In this document: positions 23,427 through 36,900 of the stretch, piece after piece
Layout: each line of letters starts with the position of its first letter
Numbering within the stretch: the first letter of the stretch is position 1
Source: Trichosphaerium sp. ATCC 40318
Lineage: Eukaryota > Discosea > Flabellinia > Trichosidae
NCBI GenBank assembly: GCA_038496445.1
Contig: JALMLS010000015.1
Location: forward strand, 1 to 64,000
DNA: 64,000 bases
Reading direction: 5' to 3'
Position numbers and translations under genes: made by a program
The notes under the pieces: model-generated
What the model saw: only the letters and a program-made list of their open reading frames with translations
What the model was told of the DNA's origin: nothing
The model's database searches: none

Positions 23427-26004
23427 TTAGTACTGTTTTGGTATTTTGTGAAAAAATAGTAAGGCGTACGTTAGGTTACTTTTCAAGCCGGCCATTGAAA
23501 TTGCAGATACACTGAGTGCTTTAGCGATATCCGAGTTTTCAACGCATCTTTCAGTTGCTTGATCCATAGACATACAATTCAATACACCATAGAGCATAGG
23601 CACACCTGTTTGTAATTGTGCTTGCATGATACCCTAAAAGAGGGTGACAACTTATTCATAGCAAGAAAAACGTTTCAGATTTTTTGTCAAAAAACCGTTT
23701 GTTAAGCACGTGACCAGGATCAACGTGTGGCATGGTTTCTAGTTTGAGTATTACGTACATTAGAGACTGCTTTAGATATGTATTCAAAGTGTTTTGTCTC
23801 GCCCTTGATGAGGACACCCAAGCAAATGATAGCATCCACGTTTCCACGTTCAGCTACGTATTTGGCTGCAAGAGGAAGTTCAAAAGATCCAGGGACTGTT
23901 ACTTCATCAATATTTGCAAGGTCTACTTTGGATTCTAGCAAACTAGATTTTACTCTGTCTGCTAGCGGGCCTTGAAAACACATGTTAGAATAATTTTTTT
24001 CGCTTGTTTCTTGAGTGTTTGTTTTAAAGCGCACCAACGACAGATTCATTCCAAGCAGTACGCAAGATTGTGAAGCGCATCTTACTAACGTGTTCTGTAT
24101 GTGGTGTAAATAATGGCGCTTCTTTGGCGTGTACATGACGAAGAATACTTTCTGGAACACCTACGATTTTAAATTAGTACCTTTAAAATTAAGCTTTAGC
24201 TTCATCTTGAACTCATTGTGAACTCATTTGTTCAAGTGTACCTTGTTCTTTGAATTTAGATTCCAGGTACTTTGTGTTATGTTCGTGCTTATCTGTTAAG
24301 ATATGTGTTTGCTTTGAATAAAGAGAACCTAATGCTTTTACTTTCTTAGGATTATTTGTCAGTATATCAACACTTTTGATCCCCAAGTCCTTCAAAATTG
24401 CAACAGGTATTGTATAATCTCTCAAATCCTTAGGAAATCCCAAAGCCTCATTTGCCTACACGAAATTTTAAAATGAGTGCCGGTACTGAACCAGAAATGT
24501 TTGAAATTGGAAAGGGTTTATCAAAATCTTGCTTGTTGTTTTGTTCATTTTATTTACCTTGTACGTATCAAGTCCTTCTGATTGTAATTTGTATGCTTTC
24601 ACCTTTTGCAAAAGACCAATACCACGACCTTCATGACCTCCAACATATATAACTACACCGCTACCTAAAAACCTGAGTTTAGCAACATTTATTATTTTCC
24701 TTTTTTATTCTTACCTCTCTTATTGATTATTTCCACAGCACGAACAAATTGTGGCATACAATCACAACGAATAGAACCCAGGATGTGGCCTGTAAAGCAT
24801 TCAGAGTGCATGCGTGTCAGAACGTCTTCCTGGCCAGAAACTTGTAAAAAATAAGATGCCTTGCGAAACTCTTCAATAGTTTGTTAATAGTATCTCACCT
24901 GATCCCTTCATGAGTACACTGTGATATTCACTCCCGTTTTTAGCCTCATATAGCTTTAAAGTCCAGTTTCCGTAGAAGATATCATTGAATTTAACTGGAA
25001 TTTCACACTCTGCGACTTTTGAGACTAATGATTCTGGACTCTGCGACAAAGCTGATACAAATGGTCCTAGGTTATTCTAGAAAAATAATATTAGTAACGT
25101 ATGAACGTTACAGACACTTTAATTTACAAAACGCAGTAATTAACCGCTTCTACCGAAAATAAAAAACTAATCAAGTTAAAATTGATAAAAAACCCACGCA
25201 CTATTGTTCTATAACGCGCCAATTGCTCTATATTTATGATAGGTAATTTCAATTTTTTTGCCAAGTCTTCACAAGCTGGGAGTCTCATCATAGTTCCATC
25301 ATCATGTTGTAACTCACATACAAGTCCTTTAAAAATTAATTTAAGAGGTTGATATGGTAAATTCGAACATACCAACTGGACGACATTTGGAGAGGCGACA
25401 CAAGTCTAATGCTGCTTCTGTGTGCCCTCTACGCTCTAAAACACCTCCCTCACGAGCCTATAAATAAATTAAACGGGCTGTTTTAAAGTTGGAAAGTAAA
25501 CAAAGCACGTGCCACTAGAGGGAAGATGTGACCTGGTTTTTGCATGTCACCTGCTAATGTATTTGGGTCTGCAAGTGCGTTTATTGTTAAACAGCGGTTC
25601 TTTGCTGATACGCCGGTGCCTATTTGGTGAAATTGTAAGTTCAGACATAAATATAATTACCCCGACATTACTATGTAACGAGACGAGCGTAAAAAGCTTT
25701 TTAATACAATAAAAAACGCACCTGCGTCTTTATGATCTGTTGTAATCGTAAACGCCGTTTGGTGAGCGTCTGTGTTATGCACAACCATTGGAGTGAGTCC
25801 TAGGCTGAGTGCCCGTTGTTTAAGCATGGGAGTGCATAGAATACCAGTCGTATAGCGTAAAATTGTAACTATGTCACTCTCTTTCGCGTGCTCTGCCGCC
25901 ATAATGAAGTCTCCTTCGTTTTCGCGGTCTTCATCATCCATAACAACAACAATACCACCATCGCGAAAGTGTTCTAGTGCGTCTTGAATAGAAGAGAAAG
26001 ACAT
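23427..26004 (-). CDS. Trifunctional riboflavin enzyme: DHBP synthase + GTP cyclohydrolase II + lumazine synthase
   Basis: Start at 26004 gives [20 protein letters not shown]. The RibB domain (3,4-dihydroxy-2-butanone-4-phosphate synthase) has [11 protein letters not shown] and later TGISAKNR and [20 protein letters not shown]. The RibA domain (GTP cyclohydrolase II) has the zinc-site region [36 protein letters not shown] and [13 protein letters not shown]. An intron at about 24168-24230 (phase 1) then joins in frame to a short linker ([18 protein letters not shown]) and RibH (6,7-dimethyl-8-ribityllumazine synthase): [55 protein letters not shown] and [11 protein letters not shown]. Together they supply both precursors of lumazine and join them. 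No promoter space or start codon separates RibA and RibH. Some internal exon edges and the exact 3' end are approximate. Confidence 0.85.
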
Positions 26005-26170
26005 GTTTCTTCAAAGCGTTTGTAAAGTGTAAGAATCGGCGGAATTAGGTCGTCAAATTGTTCGAGTTTGTGCGAGCGCTGGTCAAGTTTTGTCGTATTA
26101 ATTGTCATTCAAAAACCCTACATAAAGAAGCTATCTGTTGTTGTAACTCTAACATGCGATATAGTCAGAA

Positions 26171-26643
26171 ATGACGAAAAAGAACATAGATTTTGGTAAT
26201 TTAACGGGCAACACTCCTTATTTTGCTTATTCTTTCCAAATAGATACCAATCAGTTCTTACATGGCGCTGCCAAGTCGATTGATGCAGATTTCTTTCTAC
26301 ATTATAGGAGAACTGAAGAGGTCGTAGAGCAGCTGCCAGGTATTTACTAGGCGTAACAGCGTATATTGATAGTGTTTTGTTAGATTTAAGCTTCGAAGTT
26401 ACCAAAACGTTCAATAATCTACTACTCAAGCATAGAGCCCAACGAATATTGAAGTTAACACGGTACGCGTTTATTTTGTACTGTAAATTCCTCACTCTTG
26501 GTACATACAGTCTGGGCGTTGAAAATTGCCGTGATACAGGCCCTTCGTCGTTCTACCCATACGAAAAAATACTCACAGTCTCCATGCGCGATTTGGAGAC
26601 CTTTGTTATCACCTACTATGGAGCAAAGTACGCGTCAAATTAA
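26171..26643 (+). CDS. Small conserved-looking protein of unknown function
   Basis: Three exons give about 126 residues: MTKKNIDFGNLTGNTPYFAY onward to VVEQLP, then from 26386 DLSFEVTKTFNNLLLKHRAQ, then from 26512 LGVENCRDTGPSSFYPYEKI to the end ITYYGAKYASN. Both introns are GT-AG and keep one frame. It diverges from the riboflavin gene across 166 bp, so the two may share a promoter region. I do not recognise the family. It is soluble, with no signal or membrane segment. Confidence 0.5.
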
Positions 26644-26675
26644 AAGTCACCAGTGCAAGACAGTGATAAACTAAC

Positions 26676-28148
26676 ATGTCACCTAGGCACATGTATGTCT
26701 ATTCTAGCCCTATAGGCATGCAAATCGTGCAAGAGATCAACACAAGACGCGCATTACAAGCAGCTACAGCAAAACATAAGAATGTAGTTGATGCAGAAAA
26801 TGAAGTAAGCCAAAAAACTTGAGATGAGTCAGTTTGTTTACTCTTTTAAGAAGCCTAAGCCAGCAAGAATGTCTAGATTAGTTATAGGCACTAGAACTAG
26901 AGTGAGAAGCTCATCCTTGCCTGAGCTTATAACGCCTACAACAACAGAACAAGAAACTGAAGCATCTAAAGATGTAATACAAGATCAAGACTGCGAAACA
27001 GCATCTACTAAGCGTAGATCAAAGTCTAAGAGGAAACTATTTGGTCTATTGGGTAATTCTCAGGTGCAAAGGATGGAAGCAGCTGTACTAAAGTACGCAG
27101 AGCGAAGACTCAACTAATTCTTGTGTTCCAAGTTTTTTTGTTTATTTTTTGGTTCATGTTTGTTTAACTCGTAGAATAGGATTGTTATTGACAAGTCTAC
27201 CAAGGGTGGTAGGGCTTTACATCATTTTTGGGAGCATCAAGAATTACTTGAAAAAAATGAAGCAACTGCACTAATCAATACAAGAGCTTTTATTGATAAT
27301 TTAAGAAGTCATATTTTAGAAGCCAACTCTAAGGAGCTTAAAAAAATTATGGTTGGTGAATCTAATCACCTGTTATCTGTTGTGACAGGACAGGTGCGTT
27401 ATTTTTCATTAGAAAACTGAGCAGAGTTGATGTTTTAAATCAATTGTTCATTATTTTGTTTAGGCACTAGAAACGTGTATTCTTGCTCCAATAAATAACA
27501 CACTCCTTGCCATTGCTGGAAGGCGTACGCGTAGCGTTGGTAGCCTTGTTAGGAAAGGCCAATATATGTTAGTCAATAAAACGCAACTAGATATTGGCGT
27601 ACCAGTACGTTAACCAAGTAATAGATTTGTTTTTGTGTCTAACATTTTTCTGAAAAAGAAGCACTTGTGTAGCAAGAATGATTTTAAACTTGCCGTGATG
27701 GATCTTAATGAGATAGAGTCAGCAGCTACACCTCATGAGAAATTACAAACTATTTTACGTGCCGTTAAAACAGCACTTAACCAGGTATGTTAAAAAAATA
27801 CAAAAGAAATTTATCTCTTTAATACTCCGTTGAGTTAAAACTTTTTTAGATTCGTGCACAGACACCTGATGTTGTTGTTAGCCAAGATGACTTTTTACCA
27901 ATTTTTATATTCATAGCAGTACGCTGTGATCCTCAGAACCTTGCACAACTTGATTTGTATCTATGGGAACTTAGTGGTTCGTATTTCTTTGAAATACTTT
28001 TGGGTTTTTTTCAAATTTTTTGTTCGTTGCTCTAATGCTTTAAACAGACCAAAAGGTGCTTAGTGGTGAAGAAGGATATTATTTAACAACATTTTCTTCT
28101 GTTGTAGAGTACCTTAAGAAGATAGGTTCAGGTGAGGTTGTATTGTAA
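26676..28148 (+). CDS. VPS9-domain protein, Rab5 GEF-like
   Basis: VPS9 domains exchange nucleotide on Rab5-type GTPases in endocytosis. The C-terminal part shows the domain clearly: ATPHEKLQTILRAVKTALNQ, then DDFLPIFIFIAVRCDP, NLAQLDLYLWELSD and the hallmark LSGEEGYYLTTFSSVVEYL. The N-terminal third is basic and low-complexity (KRRSKSKRKLFGLLG). The middle is helical (STKGGRALHHFWEHQELLEK). I start it at 26676 using an extra exon and a 28-nt intron (26805-26832); the ATG at 26824, inside that putative intron, is the alternative. Donors at 27394 and 27606 are GTGCG and GTACG. Confidence 0.8.
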
Positions 28149-28219
28149 ACAAAGAGATGACTGCCACGTGTTCTTTTTTGTACAAAGAAAATAAACTAAT
28201 AATATTGTATTTTTCATTA

Positions 28220-29543
28220 TCACGCTATTATACATGTACTTTGATTGCTTGTTTTACTTGTATCATTATGTTTTGGTATCGAAATATCGTCGAGGCATAC
28301 GTTGAACTGGGTTAAGATAAATGTTTGCCAGGGTCTTGGGATCATGCCCCAATGCTCATGTTTAGGTGCATCTTTCGTAACCAATCTGAATTCTAGTGGC
28401 CCATTTACAATGACATCAATATCTTTGCTCCATGAGAATAAGCATCCACCTGTCCATGATTCGAAGGAATTCAGTTCTATGATGTAGACATTATCATTGT
28501 TATCAACATAGAAGTCTATAACATAATTCTCATGATTTGATAGCGCTTGTTTGAAATGTTTTTCAAAAGCTGATTTAACAACCTGTTGCAGGTGATCCTG
28601 TACAAAAGGCGTAAGGTTAAGAAAAGTCAACTTTCAGAGAAAAGTTAAAAATAAACCGTGCCTTCTTCGTTACAAGAGATTCATAGCAGGTTAAATAGTC
28701 GTACTGAGATAACGCGTTCAGCTTATTATTGCATACAAATCCCCTAAATTCGCGTTCAGGATGCTCCACTAGCACATCATCCCATGCGCGTAATACAATA
28801 CAAGTGGATAGTCCATACTGCAACAATTTATGGATGCCCATAAGATCTTCTCGCACCCGTCTACTCTGACCTAGAAGGCAAATCGCTTGCTTGCCTTCAA
28901 CATTATTAGGCACGTGATTAATTTAATTTTAGAATCTTACCAGTTGTGATTCTGGACGTTTTTGCAAGAGCAATGAGTAGCCCACTGAGTGCTTCTTTCG
29001 TTGCTACGGTTGGCTTGGCATCATCGTTACACTTTGATAGCCTATTTCTATCATTAACTGGGTTGAAGATGTATTTGTACCTCTTGATTTCGTCTACTAT
29101 AGATTGTTTTACATTATCATCATCAAATTCGAGAGATAGAGCGTCTTTCGGGCTTCGTGAATCAAGTTTTATGAATACACCATTGTCAAAGTTTGACAAT
29201 GCCGTGTCTATTCTTTTTGTGAGGCTACTGAGCAACTCAAGGATCTCTGCGTCAGTGATGGTATCAACGTTGCCGTTGGCATCTGTGAGAGATAGTAAAG
29301 CGTTGACATCGTTAACGTCAAGTTGTACAAACTCCGTTTTAAATGTATGGGTGCTAAGCTGATTGTACCAGCTTGTTATGCCAAAAGCGAGCCTATACTT
29401 TTGTTGGCAGTACACCCCTATGTCATTTTCTGGTACGCCTACGAGATTTAGTACGTGTAGCACTTGCTATTGTACATACCCGCTTTGATCGCGTCCTCAG
29501 GCTTAGGTACTATCGTAGAGGTATTTTTAAACGATCTAGCCAT
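28220..29543 (-). CDS. CDC123: CDC123/D123 family, eIF2 assembly factor
   Basis: CDC123 is an ATP-grasp-like protein that helps eIF2 alpha, beta and gamma assemble. The start at 29543 gives MARSFKNTSTIVPKPEDAIK. A 42-nt intron with a GTACTAAAT branch-like site leads to GVPENDIGVYCQQKY. Family signatures are FGITSWYNQ, FIKLDSRSPKDA, VLRAWDDV, EREFRGFVCNNKLNALSQYD and IDFYVDNNDNVYIIELNSFE. The C-terminus after FRLVTKDAP is a variable tail ending NQSTCIIA. It converges with the VPS9 gene and diverges from the Rho-like gene across 116 bp. Confidence 0.92.
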
Positions 29544-29659
29544 TTATTACTTGAAAAAAAATACTGCGCTACAAAAAACTTAACGGCATTAAGTGCCAGT
29601 CACCGTATTCCGTGTCATTTTGATATTATTTGGTATGGTACCGTCAAGAGGCTAGTGCC

Positions 29660-30771
29660 ATGTCAAAGAACAAGCATCGCTTTGTGTTTGTTGGTCCAAA
29701 TGCGTTATTATTGAAATTATTGGCCGGATATGAAGCATGCTACAAACAGACCGAAAACAAGAAAGGCAAAAGCAAGAAAGATAAAGCGCCTGAAAAACCG
29801 ACAGCACCAGATGAGGTGATGCAAACTGCCCTGAATATTACATACAAAGTAACGAAACGACCAAATAAGAAGGCAAAAATAAAAAGAGTGAAAGCGGACG
29901 TTTTTCTTATTGGAGGTACCAAATGTAAGGTAAGTGCTTTAAAACTGACCCTTACGCAGACCAAATACCAAAGACACAACGGGAAGAGACTTACAGGCGG
30001 CTAAAAAAGAACAAGACATCGCTTTTATTTTTTAGCTTTTCATACGATGACCGTAGCTCATACGATAAGATACTCAATATGGTACAAACTACCTGTTTTT
30101 TTTACACTTTACAAGTGTACTAACCAAAAAAAATACAGTGGGACGAAGAACTTACGGGAAAGGTGGAGGCAGCTAGGTTCGTATAACACCGTTAACGCGT
30201 TTTTTTTAACTGACACGCAAATAGATTACTTGTTGGGTACAAATCTTCAAAACCGTCTGTTATCACCCCTGCGGAGGTTCGTTATATAGCTAATAATGTA
30301 TTTTCGCAGTTATAAGCTTTCCTCGGGTTGTTTTGTGTACACAAAAAGTCGTACATTGAAAAAAGCCAAGGCTAGAAGGTTTTTTTTTTTGGTTTGACTT
30401 GTTTCAAAAAAAAAAAAGAAATAATGTGGTGTAAAACACAAGACACACAAAAATCTTTCTCCTAAACCGCTTTATTTTAGGCAAAGACGTTGGCTCAAAC
30501 TATATGTGCTGCAGATAGCATCATTATTAAGGAAAGCGATACAATGTCATTTGTGGGTCTTTTTGAGTATAGTTATCTAACGTTTCGACCTTCTGCTATA
30601 ATGAAATGTTTTTCTGTTGATAGTACGCGCTATAATGTCAAAGTGTACGCACAATTTCGCTAATGTTTTTCTCCTAAGATATCACAATTCCACTATTATT
30701 TAGACGCTTGTCAAAGCAACAAACCGACGACGTACGTTTTTTTTGTGTACAAAAAACCCAAATTTCTTTAA
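29660..30771 (+). CDS. Rho-like pseudo-GTPase with degenerate nucleotide-binding motifs
   Basis: Joining exons at about 29660-29932, 30035-30080, 30144-30177, 30227-30285 and 30481 onward gives a Rho/Ras-shaped protein. The first strand and helix read FVFVGPNALLLKLLAGYEAC, where Rho has a P-loop GxxxxGKT; no GKT is present. A Lys-rich insert follows (KKGKSKKDKAPEKP). Then VKADVFLIGG corresponds to Rho VDVFLICFS, with a later ARLLVGYKSS in place of LLVGTxxDL, and TPAEAKTLAQTICAADSIII for TPEEAEKLA...YVECSA. So order and spacing fit Rho, but G1, G3 and G4 are lost. The 3' end is uncertain. An intron at 30081-30143 contains TACTAAC. It may be a separate gene or an N-terminal part of the Roco gene behind it. 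Confidence 0.5.
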
Positions 30772-30933
30772 TTTGTTTGTGGCTGTTGTCACAATCCATT
30801 GGTCTTCACTTGTGTTGTTTTTTTTTTCTGAACAAAAAACGTGCACGTTTTGCTTTCATGAAGATTTGGTCTCTTGTATCTATTTTTAATTTTTAAACCG
30901 CTTTACAAAAAATTATTTAGCGGTTAAACAATT

Positions 30934-33900
30934 ATGTTTACTAATGTTAAACTGGTTTTTTGTGGATAAACCGTTAACTTTTTTTTTGTAGTGTTTATCA
31001 GCTGTTGATCTTTCCTTCAGTGGTTGGAAGCGTGAAGGTATTTTAGGGTTTGCTCGCGGTGAAGATGAGCGTATTACATCAAAACAAACATTTGAACAGC
31101 TCGTTGTATCAACACCAAAAGAAAAATTGACAAAGAAAAATATGGAACAACTCTTACTTGTTAAGGCTGGCCTTGTCAATTTTGATCCACTCTATCTAAA
31201 CGAAGACTTTTTAAAAACACTTCATACATTAGTTTTGAGTGTAAACAACATTAAGGAAGTATTTTTTAGCGGATTCAAGTAAGTGATAGACAATTACTAA
31301 ATGTAGACTTTTTTCGATATTACCTTTTTAAGTACTGATAAATCCAAAAAAAGGGGAAACAAGAATGGGATCGCTTTACATAATCTTTATGAGCTATATT
31401 TGTCTCATAATGTGCTATCAAAACTTCCACGTGATATATCATCGCTAAGGAGTTTACGTATTCTTGATTTAAATTCAAACCATATCGTCAAACTACCAAG
31501 CACACTTTTTAGTTTATGCACCCTTGAACGGCTTGACGTTTCAATGAATCAGCTGGAGCAAATACCTCCTGCTGTTGGACAGCTGTCAAATCTTGTTTAC
31601 CTTTCACTTGGTAATAATAGAATCGAGAAAGTACCTGTAGAGCTCTCTCGGTGTGTTAAGTTGCGAGAATTACATCTTCAAAACAACAAAATCAGAAAAC
31701 TTCCATTGACTCTTGGATACTTGAAGACGTCTCTTAAAAGGTTTGATATTAGCAATAATCCACTCAACCCCAAACACTTACCAAAGGAGCTTCATAAGCG
31801 TACGTGATCTGTAATTGTAAATAACGAAGTAACTTGAATCCAGGACCACATGATGTGCTAGAATTCTTGCACCAAATGTTGAAGGGCGGAGAAAAATGTT
31901 ATAGAACAAAGTTGATGTTTGTTGGACAACGTATGTTAAGACAGCATTGATTTGACGTTTGTACTCAACCTAAAATTATAGAAAACGTTGGTAAAACGAC
32001 TTGCTTGAATTCTTTCTTGAGACACGTTAACAAGAGAGGTGCTCGGTTAAGAGAATCTCAGTCAGCTCGTGGTCTACAACCAAATATGGACCCACTTTCT
32101 ACGGATGGTGTAGATATAAGTGAGATCACTCTACAAGCACAGCACTGCCTTGCAAATGGCATTGCGGAGAAGGAGAATGCTGATATTACTTTCTCAGCAT
32201 GGGATTTTGCTGGTACGACAGAGTTTCCTTGTAAGGAGGTCAAGTTTTTAATGCTTTTGTGTTAGGTCAAGAGGTTTATTACTCAACCCATAGCTTTTTC
32301 TTATCAGAGAGATCAATTTTTTTGGTGATTTATGATCTACGATACTCTCCTAGAGAATCTAGGGTTGACTACTGGCTCCATTCTGTTCGTTCTCAAGCTC
32401 CTAAATCACCAATTATTTTGGTATGTTTTTTTGTTTGTACACGTGTGGTTAATACAAAAATAAGGTTGGTACGCATTTGGATAGCCCAAAGGTTAACAAA
32501 AAGGAAGCCAAGGCTAGCATGGAGAGATTGATGCAAGTAAAGAGGTACGTGTTGATTACTAATGCCCATCAAGAGATTTTTTCTAAAAACCAATACTAGG
32601 AGATTTAACATTAAAGGAGCACACTGTGTTAGCTGTCTTACTGGCGCTGGGATTCCAGAACTACTGAGTGATTTGTATTTAATAGCATCCAAAGAACCTT
32701 ATATGGGTGGACAATTACCTATAAGCTATTTAATGTTAGAGGAACGTGTTGGTACGTAAATCACTGATATTTAAAGCACCCTCACTCATTTTTTTTTAGT
32801 TGTTGAGCGGAATAGGTTAAAGGAAGAAGGTCTTGAGCCTTTCATGACTTGGGACAAATTTAAGAAGATGGCTCTTTGGTGTAATATTATAAAACCACCG
32901 AGTATTGGTGAAGAACCAGAAGAGCAAGAAAGAGTGAGTGTCTTTTTTTTCTTGCTTTTCAAAAAATTGCTATTTGAAATGAAGCCTTTTGTGACGTTTC
33001 TTTTTCATCAAGGTGTTACTCCGAGCAGCTAATATGCTACATCTTCTTGGAAGTGTCATTCACTTTAAAGAATTTGGTGGTAGCCTTAGTGATATTGTAA
33101 TATTAAATCCTCAATGGTAAGACCATAAAAATCTGCTGTTACTGCTTACACTCACGTCAGGATAACCAACATACTTGCTTCTATTATAACTACAAAGAAA
33201 AACTTTGTTACTGATGGACTACTTGATGCTAAAGTACTCAAAAAGCATGTATGGGGTGTAACATATCCAGAAGAACTACATGATGCATTAGTACGTCAAT
33301 TGACATAAAAATTATAAGAACAAAAACTTACGAAGTTTCAGATTGACTTGCTGGCCTCTTTGGAGGTTATTCATCGTTTTGAAGAGCAAAAACCAGGATT
33401 CTTGTTGATCCCTTCATTACTTCCAGAGCAACGGTATGTACCTAAATAGCAGCGTTTAAGGTCTAATGAACTTTTGCTTTGTAGACCACCTCTTGATAAG
33501 ATTTGGCCGAAAACTCTCAAGCCACATCAAGCTCAGTTCTCACGACAATATGTATTTATCTTTATTCCCAACGGTTTATTTGCTCGATTTTTGGTGCGGT
33601 TACTTAAGTTTGGACGCTCCCAGTACGTAACTATTGAGAGAACCAAATACTTACTTTATTTTGAAGTGTTTACTGGAAGAATGGTATTGCCGTCTCAAGC
33701 AAGCAAGATGGCTTGGTAGCTCAAGTACTCATTGAACTCATTCCGAAGCAGGTAACGCATTAAAGTAAATTTACAAAACTTTAACAACTTGTATAGTCAG
33801 CTATGACTGTAACAGTGCGAGGAGAGTCCCATAGAGATGCTGCTGAATTTTTGAGAAACGTGATAGAGCTTCTCGATTCTTTACTCTTCCGGTGGTTCAA

Positions 33901-36900
33901 AATTAAATGGAGAGTATCTATGGTTTGCCCTACATGTGAACTAGAAAACAGTGATAATCCATGCTTCATCACAGCCGTACGTCTTTAGCTCTTGTTTTGA
34001 AACGCATTTGATTTGTATTCTCAGAATTTTCTTGTTCTCTAACATCTATACAGAATGAATGTGAGGAGGCTGCAGCGTTGTCTATATGGCTACTAAAGTG
34101 CAAAAACAACCATGTTGTTAGGCTTGATCAGATAGCTCCTGATATAGCCATGACTGATTTTGCTGGGCGTCAAGTAGACATGGAGGTAAGTAACAACATG
34201 AGCGTCCAGTAGGTTTCATTTATCAGCGTTACTTATTTGTTTACTATAGAAAGAAGTCACTATTATTAAAAGAATTGGTGATGGCGCACATGGTACCGTG
34301 TATAGTGGTACTTTTAACCATCAGACTGTAAGTGAACTTGTTTTGTTGTTATTTTTTTGGATTTTATTTCCACCTCATTGCACGCTTCTAAGTATGGATC
34401 AAGGTTGCTATCAAACAAATTAATACCAAAGGACGTAATAAAAAGGAAGCAAAATCCATATACAACGAATTTAGACGAGAAGTATGGATCATGAGGTGAG
34501 CAGAGAGAAAATTTACTTATTCTTTTTCATTCGAATGATGGACGCTAATCACTGCATCTTTATAGTGGTTTGCGGCACCCAAATATTGTAAATTTGATTG
34601 GGTTTTCGCTTTTCCATCCATTTTCTATGATTATGGAGCTTGTTAGCTTAGGTGATCTACATCAATTTTTAAAAACTAACGAGTTTGATTGGGCTATGAA
34701 AATGAGGTACACCTCTTTTTATTTGCTTTGTGGTGATGATGGTGGTGTCTATCAACGCTTATACTTTTTTCAGAGTTGCTTGGGACATAGGTAAAGGTAT
34801 ACAGTTTTTACATAACGTAAAACCTCCACTGTTGCACAGAGATCTAAAAAGTCCAAATGTATTGGTAAGTACACTTTCATTTAAAAACAGTTTTCTTATC
34901 CGTTCGTTTGCACGTCATGTCGTGACACCTCCCGAAGAAAAATATGTTATTGTGCGCCAAAATACTTACGTTAAGTTTAGTTAGCAGCTACGACGCCAGA
35001 CCAGCCTGCAGTGGCAAAGAGTGAGTATTTTTTTTTTGAAGTTTTCATTGAAACAAAGAAACTTAAGGTATGTTTTAGTTGCGGATTTTGGTATCTCCGG
35101 TCGTATGTTCCTTGAAAGTTTCAGATCAGAAAAAGCTCATGCTAGAGATGTTGAAAATCCAACATGGTTGGCACCTGAGATAATAAGAGAAGAGACATAT
35201 ACAACTGCTTCTGACATTTACCCTTACGGCAGTACGCATTTTTATTCAAGTATTACAGTCTCCTTTGCTCTAAGCCCCTTCTCCCTTTTGTATTTTTAAG
35301 CTGCTTTAAAAGTCTTATTTGTATTAGTAATGCTTTGGGAACTCTTGACGGCATTACATCCTTATGATGAATACAATTTTAATTTCAATGTTGATCTTGA
35401 AGATTGTATTAAAAAAGGAGGTCGCCCTACTATACCTAAGGATACACCAGAAGATTATAGTAAACTTATACAAGAGTGTTGGCATAGTAACCCAAATAAG
35501 AGACCTAATATTGAAACAATTATGAATGATAGATTACCACAACTTATAGCGCACGTGATTTTATTTTTTGTACTACTTCCGGTAATCCATAGGATTTTAC
35601 CTGAGATTTGCCACGAAATTTACATCTTTCAAACGTTTGTTGACTTGACCTCACTCATCTGTGTTTTAGTGTACATGCTACAGAAATACGAGCATATATA
35701 AGTAGAGTTGGCCAACACAGACAATCCACACAAGTTGTAGTTGAAGCGGGTATTACAGCGACGAGTAATGGAGCTCTTCTTGGTACGCCCTTGTACTTTT
35801 TATTAGTTGAAATATTCCCAAAACCAAGAACAAATTAACATGACCTAACTGGGTTTTTAGCGCTCAAAGAAGAAGATTTTTATGAGGAGTACGATCAAGG
35901 CACCCAAAAAGCATCCTCCATTGCTCCTTTCTCTATTTTTAAGCATAATGTTGACGTCAAGCGAAACTATCGATTTATCGCCACAAACGGTAAAGATGAG
36001 CTCTATTGTGGCGCCAGAGATGCGTCGTTAGCTGTAGTAAACGGAAAGGTACTAACATGTCAAACGAAAGAAACCTTGTTGCTTTTGAAACAAAGTCGTT
36101 GCCTTTCACTTTTTCCAGAATTATCGCTACAAGCACTGTGCTTATCTCTCTTCAGGTAAAAACTACTGTTTACTCAAATAACTTTGGTATTGGTGAGTCT
36201 AGAGTATTGTCTGTATTCTATCACCTCAATAAACCATGGATGGTTACAAACAAGAAGATTGTATGTTATCGAAATGTTTCCAAAGTACCTACTGGCGCAA
36301 GAGAACAAAGTTGGTTTATTCTTCACTCTGGCAAAAAACTGCGACGAAAATACTTTAAGATGTTTACTGAAACAATATCAATGTATGATAATGATTCAAC
36401 TGGTGTTGAAGATGCCAAGATTAAGATATCTGATTGTTACGCATATGTCGTACGTTTTTTTATAGAATAAGAAAAAAATGAGAAATATCTTCCTAAAACT
36501 TTTGTTATAGAGGGATGCATTACTTACTATTGAAGTTGGTCCAACTACCTACACATTATCATCTGATGATATGAAACTTATACACAAATGGCACCGACTT
36601 ATATGTGGAGACTATACACTTGAGGTCAGTTTTCCTTTCTTTTTCTTGTTTTTTGTTGTTAAAAACTGATTGTTTTTTGTAGTGTGGCAAGGCTTTCTAC
36701 AAGAGTCAATACAACATTATAAATACTGTACCTATGGGAAATGATCTATGGTGTTTAAATGATGATCTCAACATTGCAGTCCTGGATGCTACAAAAGAGT
36801 ATAGTCTACCAAAGTACTTGGTACGTGACGAATAATAAGAGAAAATTCAAAAAAATCAAAAAAACTCCTTTCACGTAGCCTTTGGATTTTGAACCTATTA

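Noticed and set aside
23656-23938. Short plus-strand frames over the lumazine synthase exons
   Set aside because: They overlap conserved minus-strand coding sequence and have no family features.
28946-29362. 138-codon plus-strand ORF
   Set aside because: It is the antisense of the CDC123 exon, which carries conserved family motifs.
30708-30896. 62-codon plus-strand ORF between the Rho-like and Roco genes
   Set aside because: T-rich intron-like sequence; composition and lack of family features suggest an intron or spacer.
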